From Paracamarosporium sp. OC-R06-R3 (lineage: Eukaryota > Ascomycota > Dothideomycetes > Pleosporales > Didymosphaeriaceae), in the NCBI GenBank assembly GCA_019828545.1, contig JACVRA010000054.1:248875-312874 (forward strand): DNA of 64,000 nt. The letters run 5' to 3'. Numbering within the stretch: the first letter of the stretch is position 1; each line of letters starts with the position of its first letter. Position numbers and translations under genes: made by a program. The notes under the pieces are model-generated. The model saw only the letters and a program-made list of their open reading frames with translations, did no database searches and was not told where the DNA came from. Below are positions 52,501 through 61,920 of the stretch, one piece after another.

Positions 52501-53270
52501 TCACGCTCATCACGTGGGTCTCGATCCCGTCGTACAGGATCCCTTGAGCGGCTACGCGGGCGATAAGATCGATCAGGCATACGGTCACGTGCATCATGAT
52601 GTCGATCCCTGTCATCTGGGTACATTGGTCTGCCTCGTCCTCGTCCCTCTCCGTGGAAATCTCGCCCACCCCGTCCACGTGCAAATCCACTGCCTCTATA
52701 CGACGAGCCAGTATTAAGAGGAGGATCTGAATACGTTGATCCTGCTGAAGGTGGCCCGTCGCGAGAGTTTCGCCTAGCGCGGCTTATGTCAAGGTCGCGG
52801 GGAGGGAAGTCTCGTTGATCGCGGTTGTCTCGCGAGTCCCTGACGGGAGAACGTCTGGGAGGAGAAGGCCTCCTGTCTCGTCGATCGCGGTCGAAGTCCC
52901 GGTCGCGGTCTCTATCTGGTGCCCGCCACGAATTGTGTGGTGGGTGTGGGTGAGGCGCACTTGATAGCGGCGGTGCATCGCGTAATGACGGCGCTTCCCC
53001 ACGGCCTGCAAAGCCTCTCCCTCTTCCATCTCGCGGCGCAGCGGGTGTCCCAGAGAGACCTCCTGCCGGGGGCCCCCGCGGCGCATCTACGAGTGACTTT
53101 GGGCCCCGAGGGGTATCCCTGGGCGGAAAGCCGCTTGAATCTGGATTCGATCGAGAGCTAGAGTCGTTTGACCTAGGGGGGTATGTGCTTCCGTATGTAG
53201 ACTGTCTTCTGTCGCGAAACGGCGACCTATCGCGTACGTATCGACTGTCTGGATATCTCGAGGACGACAT
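46599..53270 (-). CDS. SNT1: SNT1-like SANT-domain protein (Set3 complex / NCoR-type scaffold)
   Basis: Very large single-exon frame, 2223 residues. The first 700 residues are Arg/Asp/Ser/Pro-rich low complexity (RDRDRDFDRDRRDR). A pair of SANT/Myb modules sits in the middle. The first follows FIDTNFQREPGQGIFAFHYE and reads FTEEEHRIMVQQYRDQYAKK...SRTYKDCINHYYATKW. The second contains YWSVTEQTDFQKNIAHFGTD and MGTKTQTMVKNQYLRL. Between them lie a basic RRGRGGPRRRG block and a Gln-Ala repeat. The last 700 residues are Gln/Pro-rich. Two SANT domains in a huge disordered chain match fungal Snt1, the scaffold of the Set3 histone deacetylase complex. Assignment is by architecture. Stopless introns inside low-complexity parts cannot be excluded. 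Confidence 0.8.
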   Translation of the reverse strand: MSSSRYPDSRYVRDRSPFRDRRQSTYGSTYPPRSNDSSSRSNPDSSGFPPRDTPRGPKSLVDAPRGPPAGGLSGTPAAPRDGRGRGFAGRGEAPSLRDAPPLSSAPHPHPPHNSWRAPDRDRDRDFDRDRRDRRPSPPRRSPVRDSRDNRDQRDFPPRDLDISRARRNSRDGPPSAGSTYSDPPLNTGSSYRGSGFARGRGGRDFHGEGRGRGRPMYPDDRDRHHDARDRMPDRSYRPRSRSRDPVRRDRDPRDERDRDFDRRDRDDRRFVPREYDSYIGPAGAKPGPRALDTHRGSATLDSRHLPGTPTSATPHSTHHSPADRHGPPVDSYSRRASVATEALGNKDARREPGRDDLLLASRAEASRERYAPRASSPPAAVPAFGSNVWRNPLLDAKTTAPPQPPKPTQPIPSVASSSAPAAAVPATTTTTTTTTTTASKPTIPAGLSTAPPTGPKADRASERHAPDSQPLIQGVSQAQENRAASSEQTRTESRLSFAPPAPSNSGPPSSNVESKASAPITNNASNSAISPPAGPSAATRAPPTGPQAALRANVSPSFPRPARLPYTNNPRDPSPSAMQPAMGSRSGSGSGTTMMLGNNTSPKSLPANIPTGPKADRGNPMAARPPMYPPPDRSGFTAPRMPMNGPPKSMQWVRPGLNLNNRTTIPTKREFPSEDRDRAFGSAPKAPKLEAGVSAPEMQRAEKAKSVSPSITRPSIEKEVSRDRRASGDYRRVTSPKPTPIETRRFSNVSMTEAPSVTEKPPISATSSAPEVLQDSDDDLDLDEDDFAESEAKYNREKALLESKRIDLSAPHLRAITPLQEIILLASLTAEHLPQEEPKLVDEEPTFVPSPKTSPVVPLESNANELPTPKAEETEDVNMEYKEEEGEEEKQLAPATRALRLRRGTSDEHEDVADLSSLPFLGSGPPTPISELEGPRVSESVMLAIRNKLRENIEPELDTDEALENYAAAYRQWRVRARNLDRSKDADSHERPASAEPSAQATTPGIDTSTMGPILDNPAPATGRRGHASRWATEFDLELAMQESLRTAELEREQHEKEPKRSLADPEKEADVPAQLTAYEVQRRRFIDTNFQREPGQGIFAFHYEPPQDDFTEEEHRIMVQQYRDQYAKKWGKLAEILYKEAGTSRTYKDCINHYYATKWQREYKGKLRRGRGGPRRRGAGRGRGAIANMERTDATGEDGLPPALTETGRPRRSAAPTFGAETDLDTTASTPTPGRLRRQTDADGTQEKVGRRAKSAREKGGRKTKAQAQAQAQAQAQAQAQAQAQAQAQAQTQPLAAAPVGSPIKTDRKTFGVKMEDEFGKLGDMALPMQHGVQEEQMILQAEPQYHPILGMTERPRLQPSNARPGPSSYWSVTEQTDFQKNIAHFGTDWAAIATHMGTKTQTMVKNQYLRLVEGGAKDLERAAEEADEKRNRGIDIGLPPVPTPAPKRRYESTQVTVPRTLAPTPETAGGYPIGLSKASPPIVASGARFPNIAQAPQSKPLVPGTPYSMPDSSLVSIPQQQQSPPTHPVRQPMHHLPQLDSRRPGPPLAGFFSDELPRGMEHRPPSQSSNMPPSSRALQPHAQTQMQAQQSLFRPSYQEREPSRAEAQQDRYQTQHTRHISGEVQHQGRPFGSASVPSRAALGAGSPENRTLSYQQRHQQPLLESSVPPPSSLPPAQLVSSRAALATPPVKEEPRLYPIPHQQVQPQQPMHMPQQSQGYVPSSLPPAQVPPPPSAPSVPKPAAEPRKSNLMSLLNDDQPEEPKRKKPVEQNVPSHTPTPQQQTSIAPPPVSQSLPPRRDPYVEATTQPPYSRLPYAQQPGVTTIPGRQVVDLTREQAPTGRPSREEWSRQFPGHSQAPQGPGINSPLQQPAYTDRSALFGNHRSLLAQHNTPRHNPSPPPLSAFQNSPHLHSRTPSISGPPAQQSRHGMGVSAASQHAQAPGGTSQILQPNPYAQVDPPGGPSQPAGPVGMRPSPHLHTSHLGGQRDVHGRNEHSQVHNGSLAYSNPQTPAEQHPGGQHTRGSSIVDQFRRDPRDMHHEFDHRTSDRDISREIQHRADALLREPMMSRSAGPPPAHQDPRYQPPPQDRAYGGPQRSHTPLSRTDHVPPPLQHPPRSSLGDSHTLFSGHPRPDERFRDPFARENNRLREEQTQREEFFAGHRDRERREFHELRERDAQIQRERLMGRGPPGPDQRSTPAPPPGPGGMDWTNAVSRQHGEWRR
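49392..49476 (-). repeat. Hexanucleotide repeat encoding a Gln-Ala tract
   Basis: About fourteen GCCTGC/GCCTGT/GCTTGC-type hexamers in the SNT1-like gene encode alternating Gln and Ala between the two SANT domains. The units are degenerate (C/T at two positions), so the tract is old or selected at protein level, yet it could still change length by whole dipeptides. Confidence 0.85.
51961..51994 (-). repeat. Trinucleotide repeat encoding a poly-Thr tract
   Basis: GTA/GTG triplets on the plus strand encode about ten consecutive Thr residues in the disordered N-terminal third of the SNT1-like protein. Mixed ACC/ACT codons. Confidence 0.8.
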
Positions 53271-54722
53271 GAGAGCAAGCTGGGAGGGTGATGGTCGGTA
53301 TCGCGGGGCTGAACATGGACTCGAGGCTTAGACAGAGGACTTTCAATGTTCCCTAGGGTAAAAGGCGTGAGAGTGAAGCCTTTCGCAGCCGCAGACAGGG
53401 TGGTCGGGCAAGGGTAACAATGCTACTGCGTGGCGTGAGGCCACAGTATTTGCGCGAGGTCGGGGTAGTGCGGGGCCAGGTGTAAGGTACGGTGGAGAAC
53501 AGTCGTCCCGTGGGACTGCACAGTCGTTGTGGCCCAGATGTCGAGTGACAGCTAACGGCGGGTCAACAAGAGTTGGTTGCAGGCGTCTGGAGTTCGGCTA
53601 GCCTTGTCTCGAACAGGGCTAGCGCAAGCTAGTGCAGGCAGGAGTGATGGCGGTCTGTGCTCAGCTCAGATCCGAGAAGTGAGGGTACGGCGATTTTGCA
53701 GGCGGCAGCAGACACGACGCGGCAACGTCGACAAGGAGCGACAAAATTCGCCGAGGGGCGCGGCGGACGACACTGCAAGGCGGCTGCTGTGGTGACGCCG
53801 TGAGCGGGCACGGGGGACAGATGCGGATGCAGGCCGTTGACGTGGCGCTGCTATTTCGTCGAGAAGGGGCTTGGGCACGTGGAGGTGCCGGTCGAAGGAG
53901 GATTAGCAGGCGGAGAGCGATGGGAGGTTAACCAGGCGGCGGCGCTCCACGGTGCGGCATGTTGGGGTGGTTGTTCGGGCGCCCTCGCAGCGGGCGATGA
54001 TGAAAGATGGAGAAGGAGACCTGCAGCCAGGGCACGAGAACGCAACCTGGAGCCAGCACTGACACGACGCACTGTTCTTCGGTGGCTCCAGTGGCTCCAG
54101 TGGCTCCAGCCCGTCATGTTCGGCTGGTCCAATTTCGCGCCCCTCCTCTAACCACATGCATCGCGCAGGGATTGTTCCCGATGCACTGGCAGCCGTGCGC
54201 GCGCTGCCATTGGGCGCCCATTTGTGAATTCGAGATCGAAAAGAGGGTCCCTGCGCGCGCCCAACGCTGAAACCTCAGGACTGTGTCAGGTTCGCCATGT
54301 TGGCCCAGCCCCGGCCGCCCGGTGCCCCGTCGGCAGAGGCAGGCTGCGAAAGAAGAAGAAGAACAAGAAGAAAAAGAGGCATGCCGGGCCGCCTCGAGTC
54401 TGTGGGCTGCCGGGCCGCCGTCGTCGTCACCCGCCGCCCGCCGTCGTGCCTGCCTGCCTGCGACGTGTGGCGCAAAAATGCGGATCTGCAAGTGTCCCGG
54501 GCGTGCGCCTGCCCCAACGCGGCTAAGCGGCTAAGCTTAACATAGCGCACACCACCGCATGTGGGGTGGCCGCGGCGTGAACCCTCAAATTCTGCGGGCT
54601 GCACCGCTGAAGAGACTCTGCACACGGCCTTGCGCGACGCTTCCATCCCAAGTTCCGCCTGCAGGACGCCCCGGGCACCGCTCCACCATCGACTCCCACC
54701 GCCGCTCCCTGCTGCTCCCGCC
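53271..54722. other. Long divergent intergenic region between SNT1-like and DYS1 genes
   Basis: 1.45 kb, GC-rich, the longest gene-free stretch in the window. Many short overlapping frames appear on both strands, as expected of GC-rich DNA, none with domain character. It includes a triplicated nine-base unit (54083-54109) and a GAA/AAG-rich run near 54346-54380. It probably holds two promoters and long leaders. Confidence 0.5.
54083..54109. repeat. Three tandem TGGCTCCAG units
   Basis: Three perfect nine-base copies in the SNT1/DYS1 intergenic region. Non-coding, likely a small variable repeat. Confidence 0.85.
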
Positions 54723-55985
54723 ATGACCGTCGCCGACCAGGAAGCCGCGTCCCAGGCTCCTTCCGGCGCCACTGATGCAGTCCTGAAGCCATCCGAGCCT
54801 GTGCCCGCCGACGCCCGCGAGGTGCAGGGCATAGACTTCAACGACTATGCACAGCGCAGCATCACCGTCGAGGAGCTGGTCGCCGGGTATTCGCGCATGG
54901 GCTTCCAGGCAACTGCGATCGGCGAGGCGGTGCGCATTGTCAATGACATGGTGAGTGCTTTTCCGCCGGCGCGTGGAGATCCTGGTCTCTGGCGGTGCTC
55001 GGGCTGCGGGCGCTTCCCGGCTCTGCGCTCTTGCGAAACAATTTAGCCGGAACTGGCATGCCTACCCAGGCCTGCTCGTGCGCCCAATGTTTCTTTCTAA
55101 CAGTGACAGCGCACGTGGAAGCATGCTGAAACAGGCGAGGGCACCACCGTCTTTCTTGGCTACACGTCCAACCTGATCTCGTCGGGCTTAAGAGAGACGC
55201 TGCGCTACCTGGTACAGCACAAGCACGTTTCTGCAATCGTAACCACCGCTGGCGGTGTCGAGGAGGACTTCATCAAGTGTCTGGGGCCCACCTATCTGGG
55301 CGCCTTCTCGACGCCCGGTGCCAGTCTACGCGCAAAGGGTCTGAACCGCATAGGTAACCTTGTAGTGCCAAACAACAACTACTGTGCGTTCGAGGACTGG
55401 GTCTTGCCAATCCTGGACAAGATGTTGGTGGAGCAGGAGGAGAGCAAGAAGACGGACGAGCCATTGCACTGGACTCCAAGCAAGGTCATCAATCGTCTGG
55501 GCAAGGAGATCAACGACGAACGATCAGTATACTACTGGGCGTGGAAGAACGACATCCCCGTCTTCTGTCCAGCACTAACAGATGGCAGCCTCGGAGACAT
55601 GCTCTACTTCCACACGTTCAAGGCGTCTCCCGAGCAGCTGCGCATAGACATCGTAGAAGACATTCGCAAGATCAACACGATCGCCGTGCGGGCAAAGAGA
55701 AGCGGCATGATCATCCTGGGCGGCGGTATTGTCAAACATCACATTGCCAATGCGAATCTGATGCGGAACGGTGCTGAGAGCGCCGTGTATATCAACACAG
55801 CGCAAGAGTTCGATGGAAGCGATGCGGGAGCGAGGCCGGACGAAGCAGTCAGCTGGGGAAAGATCAAGACGGATGGCGACAGCGTCAAGGTATACGCGGA
55901 GGCGACGGTCGCGTTCCCGTTGATCGTTGCGGCAACGTTTGCAAAGGGGCGGCCAGACGGTGCAGAATCACAAACGCCGACTTGA
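54723..55985 (+). CDS. DYS1: Deoxyhypusine synthase
   Basis: Transfers the aminobutyl group of spermidine to a lysine of eIF5A, the first step of hypusine formation. Two exons, 54723-54950 and 55110-55985, 367 residues. The acceptor at 55108-55109 was chosen over an earlier AG because it continues in frame as [14 protein letters not shown]. Family landmarks are [59 protein letters not shown], and [20 protein letters not shown] followed by FHTFK, the Lys being the expected enzyme-intermediate residue. [20 protein letters not shown] and the C-terminal [18 protein letters not shown] complete the fold. Length is normal. The 159-bp intron is long for this window. Confidence 0.95.
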
Positions 55986-56910
55986 TGATGGATGGTCTGA
56001 GGATGGTTAGATAAGCTCACAGCCAAGGCAACATTCAACTTGACAAGCGCGTCGTGTTCTCCGTCCGAAGCGTGTGTGCTTTGCGCCGATGCGTTTGCCA
56101 CGCCATCAGACAGCACCAGCACGAGTCGTGAGTGGAAGTGAGGTGCAGGTAAAGTCGGACGTGTTGCAGGGATGCGTGGCCGGTCCGTCTCCACAGTTGT
56201 AGTCGACGCTCGATGCAGAGTAGCGCCGGTTGCAGCCTGCTGGCGGTGGTGAGCGCCTGATGGCGGAGCAGCAAGCTTTGTAGCTGTGTGACTCAGGTGC
56301 TGGTGCCTGCTCTAGCTGCAAAGCCAGCCACGGCGGGCCGAAGGGTGCCCGGTACTGGACTTTGGGGGGCAGAAGGGCTCTGCGGGTGATGTCGAGGGCG
56401 TTCCCGCGACGCGGCGGATGAGCGTGGGGAAGCGCTAAGCTCACTGGCTGCAGCCTCACTCACCGCCCGGCCATATAAATGGTCCCAGGCAGCACATGCA
56501 CGAGCTCCAGCCTTACATGTACAACAACGTATAAGCCCAGCCACGCCTCACAGCCGCGCCAAATCCACCATCGGGCCCGCGACTTTGTTTTTGCAGCCCG
56601 CCCTTCCCTTGCCTATTTTGCCGTGCTCTCGTCCCGTCTTGCTTCGTCGTGCTCGTGCTCGCAGTAGAGCTCCGATTAGAGCTTCGCCGATAAGAGCTGC
56701 TAATCCCGCCAGCGCAACCACCTCTCGTCCACGTCGCTGGCCGGCAACCCAAGCTCTCCGCCGCTTCAGGTGCAGTCCGCCATTGCACCGCCCATCCTGG
56801 GCTGTTCGAACGCGCCGAGTCGCGTCCCTCTTTCACTTACGAAGATCGGGTGATTGATCTAGGCATAGCTGCTCCTTCACTTTCACTTGGTGCCTGGAAC
56901 GCCCTCAGCT
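55986..56910. other. Intergenic, promoter of the MATH/RING gene
   Basis: 925 bp between tandem plus-strand genes. C/T-rich stretches and CGTC-rich leader sequence occur upstream of the next start. No gene or specific operator seen. Confidence 0.5.
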
Positions 56911-59900
56911 ATGAGCTCGACCGCCGTTCAACCGCCTCCCCCACCCATCTCGTTCGGGGAGCAACCACCCTCGTCGCCGCCTTTCTCAAGTCCACAGTCG
57001 CCTACAGGCACGCAGCCTCACGCACGAATCGCAATGTCTTCGCCGCCGCCGCAGCTGCATTCCGAGGACATAGACATGGCCACTTCCACTACATTGCCGC
57101 CCGCCGGCCAGCGGCACGACCGGGAAGACGCCGTCATGCAAGACGGTTTGACGAATGGTCTACAGTCCGACACAACCAACACACAGACCCACAACCAGCA
57201 AAACAGCGTCGCCGTAGAGGTCGCAGCTGTCGCAGCTGACGAAGACGCTATGGATACCACATCGGACGACGCGCATGCGTTGGTGCTGCCGAATGGTTCA
57301 GCTGAACCGGCCACTATCACGCCATCGTCGCCCCCTCCAGTAGAGGCCCCCAACGTTGATGAGGATGCTACACATGCTGCAAGCAACACCGTAAGTGTTT
57401 GAGTCCCCCGTTTCCTTTGTGTTCCCTCCGGTGTACACCACGCAAGCAAGATCCACCGGAAACAGCGCTTCTCATGGGCAACAGCGTGCAAGCAGTAATT
57501 ATTGCAAGGATTATCAGAAGGTTGCACATGCTTAGTACGCCCCAAAGCTGACTGTCGTATTTGCAGCCCAACGATGTTCCTCAAGAAGATCCTCCAGCTG
57601 CAGCTGCAGATCCCGTCCTGGAACCACCGCCTCCGCCTCCCCCTGTTGAGCCCGTTCAAACCGATACCGAATCATCTGACGACGATGGAGGTCAGCCATG
57701 GCATCCTATCGTCGAGGACACGTCCGCGCCTGATGAGGACGAACTGAAAGAGATCGAAGCGAACACCGAGCACAGTGCATTGGATCACGAGCATTGGGAA
57801 AAGAAAGTGTTTGTTCCATTGGATGATCCCGAATACACACCGGGCGAGAGTGGGAGGATAACATGGCTCATCGATAATTACAATGGCACGCGTGAGAAAC
57901 CCAATCGCGATCTGGTCATGAAGTCGAAACCTGTTACCATCGGTGGATACGAATGGCAAATCAAGTTTTATCCAAAAGGGAACGATTCCGATTACCTGAG
58001 CGTTTACGTAGAATGTCTCAGCGTTGAAGATAAGAAGAGAGATGGCGGAGAGATTAATCCAAAATCGGAGGGTGACTCGGATGCAAGCACTAGCGAAAAT
58101 ACTACTTCAGAACCTGCAGAGACGCAGCACACCCCCTTACCTCTTCTTGATTCGAAAACGTTGCCAAAGAGGAAAGGCGTAGCTGCACAAGTTTCTGTTG
58201 TTCTCTACAATCCTACCGAGCCTCGTGTCAATTATTCGCGAACCTGTCTGCACCGATTTTGCGCGTCGTCGCCTGATTGGGGCTGGACGCGATTTCATGG
58301 GCCATATTATGACATCCCTCACCGACTCCGAGGACATAGGCAGGCTCTTCTTCGAGATGATAAGCTTGCATTTACCGGCTATATCCGGATCATCGAAGAC
58401 CAGACAAATTGCCTTTGGGAACATCCCAGCTCAGACAACGTTTGGGACAGCTTTGCGATGACGGGATTGCAATCAATAGCACTCCGAGATAACGGCGGCT
58501 CTCCAGACGGAAACTTCGTCTCCGCTGTTACATCATGGTTGCTATTCAAGCCTTTCAGACAGTTCTTGTACAGCTTTGATGTTCCTAACGGTGAGAAGGA
58601 ACCTTGGGCTCATCCAAAACCTCTCATCAGAGCTTTTCAAAAGGTGCTGTATCTTCTCAGAACTCAGGTGCAGCCTGGTGCAGGCTCAGTCGACCTGGGT
58701 GATATCGACGATGCGCTACAGTGGTATGGACTCTCGGAATCGCTACACAAATTCGACGTTGTCCAGGTATGGGAGTATCTTCGCACTAAGCTTGAGGACG
58801 AACTACGGAACACATCTTCTGCTAATGTCCTCGAGGAGCTGTTTGGTCCAAAGCACGATCACATAAAAGGTGTACCTAGCTACCGAGCACCGGTGGTTGG
58901 CGTGGGTAGCATGCAAGAAGCTGTCAACCAGAGCCCCGAGCTCACACTCTCTGACAGTACCCCTCCTCAACTCCTGGCTATTGAACTGGAACGGCAGGTT
59001 TTCGATCCCGTCTCGCGTTCTTACGTCAAAGTGCTTAACAAAGTATCTTTGGATGATCATATCATCGTACGAGGCAATACATATACGCTTTACGGTTTCG
59101 TAGTGCATAAACAGACCCTTCAGTCGTATGTGTACCAAGCGATTCTCCGGCCTGAAGGACCTGGTTCCAAATGGTACAACTACACCGATAGTCGAGAAGG
59201 TAACAAGGTCACTTGTCTCACTCAACGCCAAGCTGTTACATTGCACGAAGGCAAGGATGCTACAACTCGCGTAACAGGCAATGATGCTGTCGCATACATC
59301 GTGATGTATGTACGTGATGACGTTGCACAATCTGCTCTCCTGTCACAACCTGCATCCGAACAATGGGAGGTTCCTGAATGGATACCACAAGAATTGGACA
59401 GAGAAAAGGCCTCTGAACAGCCACCACCTATCCCGATCCTGACAGAGGACCCCGAAGCACCTCATATCACGGAAGAGCAGAAACTTGATGCGGAGACTGG
59501 AGACGTTGAGGAACGCGAATTTCGCATCGTGAATTCCGGGGTCTTCCTACAACATGAAGGTCCAGGTTTCTTCGATGCGTTCGACAAAATGTGGCAATCA
59601 GACAGCTCTGGGCTCACTACTTCGGTTATACTCAAAGCTACCGATGGTTGCGAAGAAATTCGTCAAAGGATTGCGACCGCCTTTGAGCATGTAAAGGATA
59701 TCCAAGATCCAAGGCAGATCAAGTTCTGGTTTGTCGATTCGTACTCAGGCTCTTTTGCACAGCCTCATCTGCTTAGTACTGGCAAGATTGAGTATTCAAG
59801 TGGTATCTATGATCGATTTGCTGAAGACTCGAAAGATTGGAAGCTGCAGAGCTCCTCTGAGAACTGGGGATGCCGACGTCTTTGGGTTCATATTGTTCCC

Positions 59901-61259
59901 TTTGCTGACTTGCCCAACCCACCGAAAGAGCCTGAGCCCGCTCCTGAAGTAGTTATGCAGGCCCCTTCTGAGCCAACTCAGCATGTCGAACAGCCTCCTG
60001 TGTCGGACGTACCTACGCAGCATGGTACCCCTGCTCCAACCGGCGAAGGTGTGCAATCAGCAATAGAGCCAATTTCGGAAGACACGCCGATGAGTGAGTC
60101 AGATGAGACGGGCCTAGATCCGCCACCGACCGGCACGCCTCCTGTGGATGTCGAACGACCGACATCTTCCACCGATGCAGTCGAAGGTCATGATACCGCC
60201 ATGGTTGGAGTAGATGCATCCGCCCCGCCTGATCCTCCCGCTGTTGATATTGTTATTCCGAATAGCACAAGTGATGATACGGAAATGGGAGGAACTCAAG
60301 AAGATGCTGCGTCGCTTCCACCACCTCCAACTGACTTGCCTATCCCTCCATCCGGGGATGTACAAGAGCGTCCGCAAACTCCTCCACCTGTCGAAGCGCC
60401 ACGAGCACCGACACCAGAGCCTCCACCCGATGAGATTTACTTCTTCCTCAAATACTTTGATGCAGAAAAGCAAACCCTTGAACCGAAGGGCTCTTTTATT
60501 ACCCACAAATCTGCGCGTCTCGATAACACCGTACAGAAACTATTGGAGCTACCAGACACAAAGTTTGAATGGTGGGAAGAAGAAGATCTTGTCCAAGCCC
60601 GTGCCCTCCGGCGCAATAAGTCCTTCGCCTCAAATGACCTTCACAACGCGGCCACAATCATCTACACTGTCCCTCTTACAGATGACCAGAAGAATGCCCT
60701 TGCTGACCGCGCGGCCTTTGCCGACTTACAGCAATACCTTAGATTCCGTGCTAACGCGCGAAATTTCCCCTGCCGCATGAACGGACACTTCACCTTCAAT
60801 TACTTTTCCTCTCAGTACTACAAAGGCGTCCATGTCAATGGACACCGTCATGGGCATGGCAGTCGTATATACCATTCTGGCGCCACCTACGAAGGGTCTT
60901 TCCGTCTAGGTCAACGCCACGGACATGGCCTCTACACCTTCCAAAACGGAGATACGTATGATGGCGATTGGGTTGCCAACCAGCAACATGGCACGGGCAC
61001 CTTCGTAGAAGCGACGACAGGTAACACATATACCGGGGGCTGGAAAAACGACAAGAAGTTTGGCGAAGGCGTCACGCATTGGAAGAGCGCGCAGGAAACA
61101 GAACGCTTGTGTCGCATCTGCTGGGAAGAGCCGTCCGAGGCGGCATTCTATGATTGTGGGCACGTGGTTGCATGCGTGCAGTGCGCGAGGCAAGTGGAAA
61201 ATTGCCCGGTTTGTAGGCGCAGGGTGTTGAGTGCTATGAAACTTTATTACGTGGCGTAG
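56911..61259 (+). CDS. MATH / degenerate USP / MORN / RING protein
   Basis: 1390 residues, two exons (56911-57390 and 57567-61259). Exon 1 is a Pro/Ser/acid-rich disordered region. A MATH (TRAF-like) domain follows at about 255-400 (GRITWLIDNYNGT, VSVVLYNPTEPRVNYS, DWGWTRFHG). Then comes a USP-like fold resembling USP7: TGLQSIALRDNGG where the Cys box should be, LQWYGLSESLHKFDVVQVWE, PPQLLAIELERQVFDPVSRS, and SYVYQAILRP where the GGHY His box should be. Both catalytic residues are gone, so it is an inactive deubiquitinase fold. A Pro/Glu-rich linker leads to four MORN repeats (about 1243-1330) and a C-terminal C3HC4 RING (LCRICWEEPSEAAFYDCGHV...CPVC). An E3 ligase using a dead USP fold to bind substrate or ubiquitin is inferred. 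Confidence 0.85.
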
Positions 61260-61920
61260 AGTCCCAGCAAGTTATGGACTCCGGTCTGTCTATTGCTGTC
61301 GATGCCACGCCATGGTTTGTACAAGAGTGAGTCTCGGCATTTGAGCGTCGGGGTGATTGGCGTTCGGATGACTTTGGATGGTGATAGTGGGTGGAGTATG
61401 GTTCAGTATAGTTCCCTTTTTCTACATTCTTACGTTTCTGTCCAGTCGTTCCTTAGCGGGGTGCTAGGTGTACACGGCGTCGTGCTTACTTGGTTGATAT
61501 ATGAGAAAGCGAGTTAACACAAAGGTTCATTGGTTAAGATTTCTGAGAACGATTAGATAGCGCAATTGATTTTGGATCTTGCGAGAAATTTGACGCGTCA
61601 CGAGGTTGTCAAGTTAACAATGCTACTCCTGCTCTTATTCCATACGGAATGCAGATAGAGGCCTGTGTATTGGGGTCCATTGGGTTGAGAACAGGCTGTA
61701 CCTCGGCATTAGATCCGAGGAATAGCCGATTTATTGCCGACCCATCTCCCCACCGAGCTGCTCGAGCTTAGGCGTCACTGCTCCTCCGCATCGTAAACTT
61801 CGAGCATTTGCGCCCACGTCACCGAGTGAACAGCCGAGTCAAGGCCACCGAAGCTGCTACGCATACCCTCCGTCATGAGCGATCCGTGAAAGTAGCAATA
61901 TCTCCATACAAAAGCCCGCC
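61260..61920. other. Intergenic, VPS18 promoter
   Basis: 661 bp between tandem plus-strand genes, AT-richer in the middle. Nothing recognisable beyond promoter and leader sequence. Confidence 0.5.

Noticed and set aside
54275..54841. 188-residue minus-strand frame
   Set aside because: Antisense to the DYS1 start in GC-rich DNA, with low-complexity composition and no recognisable domain.
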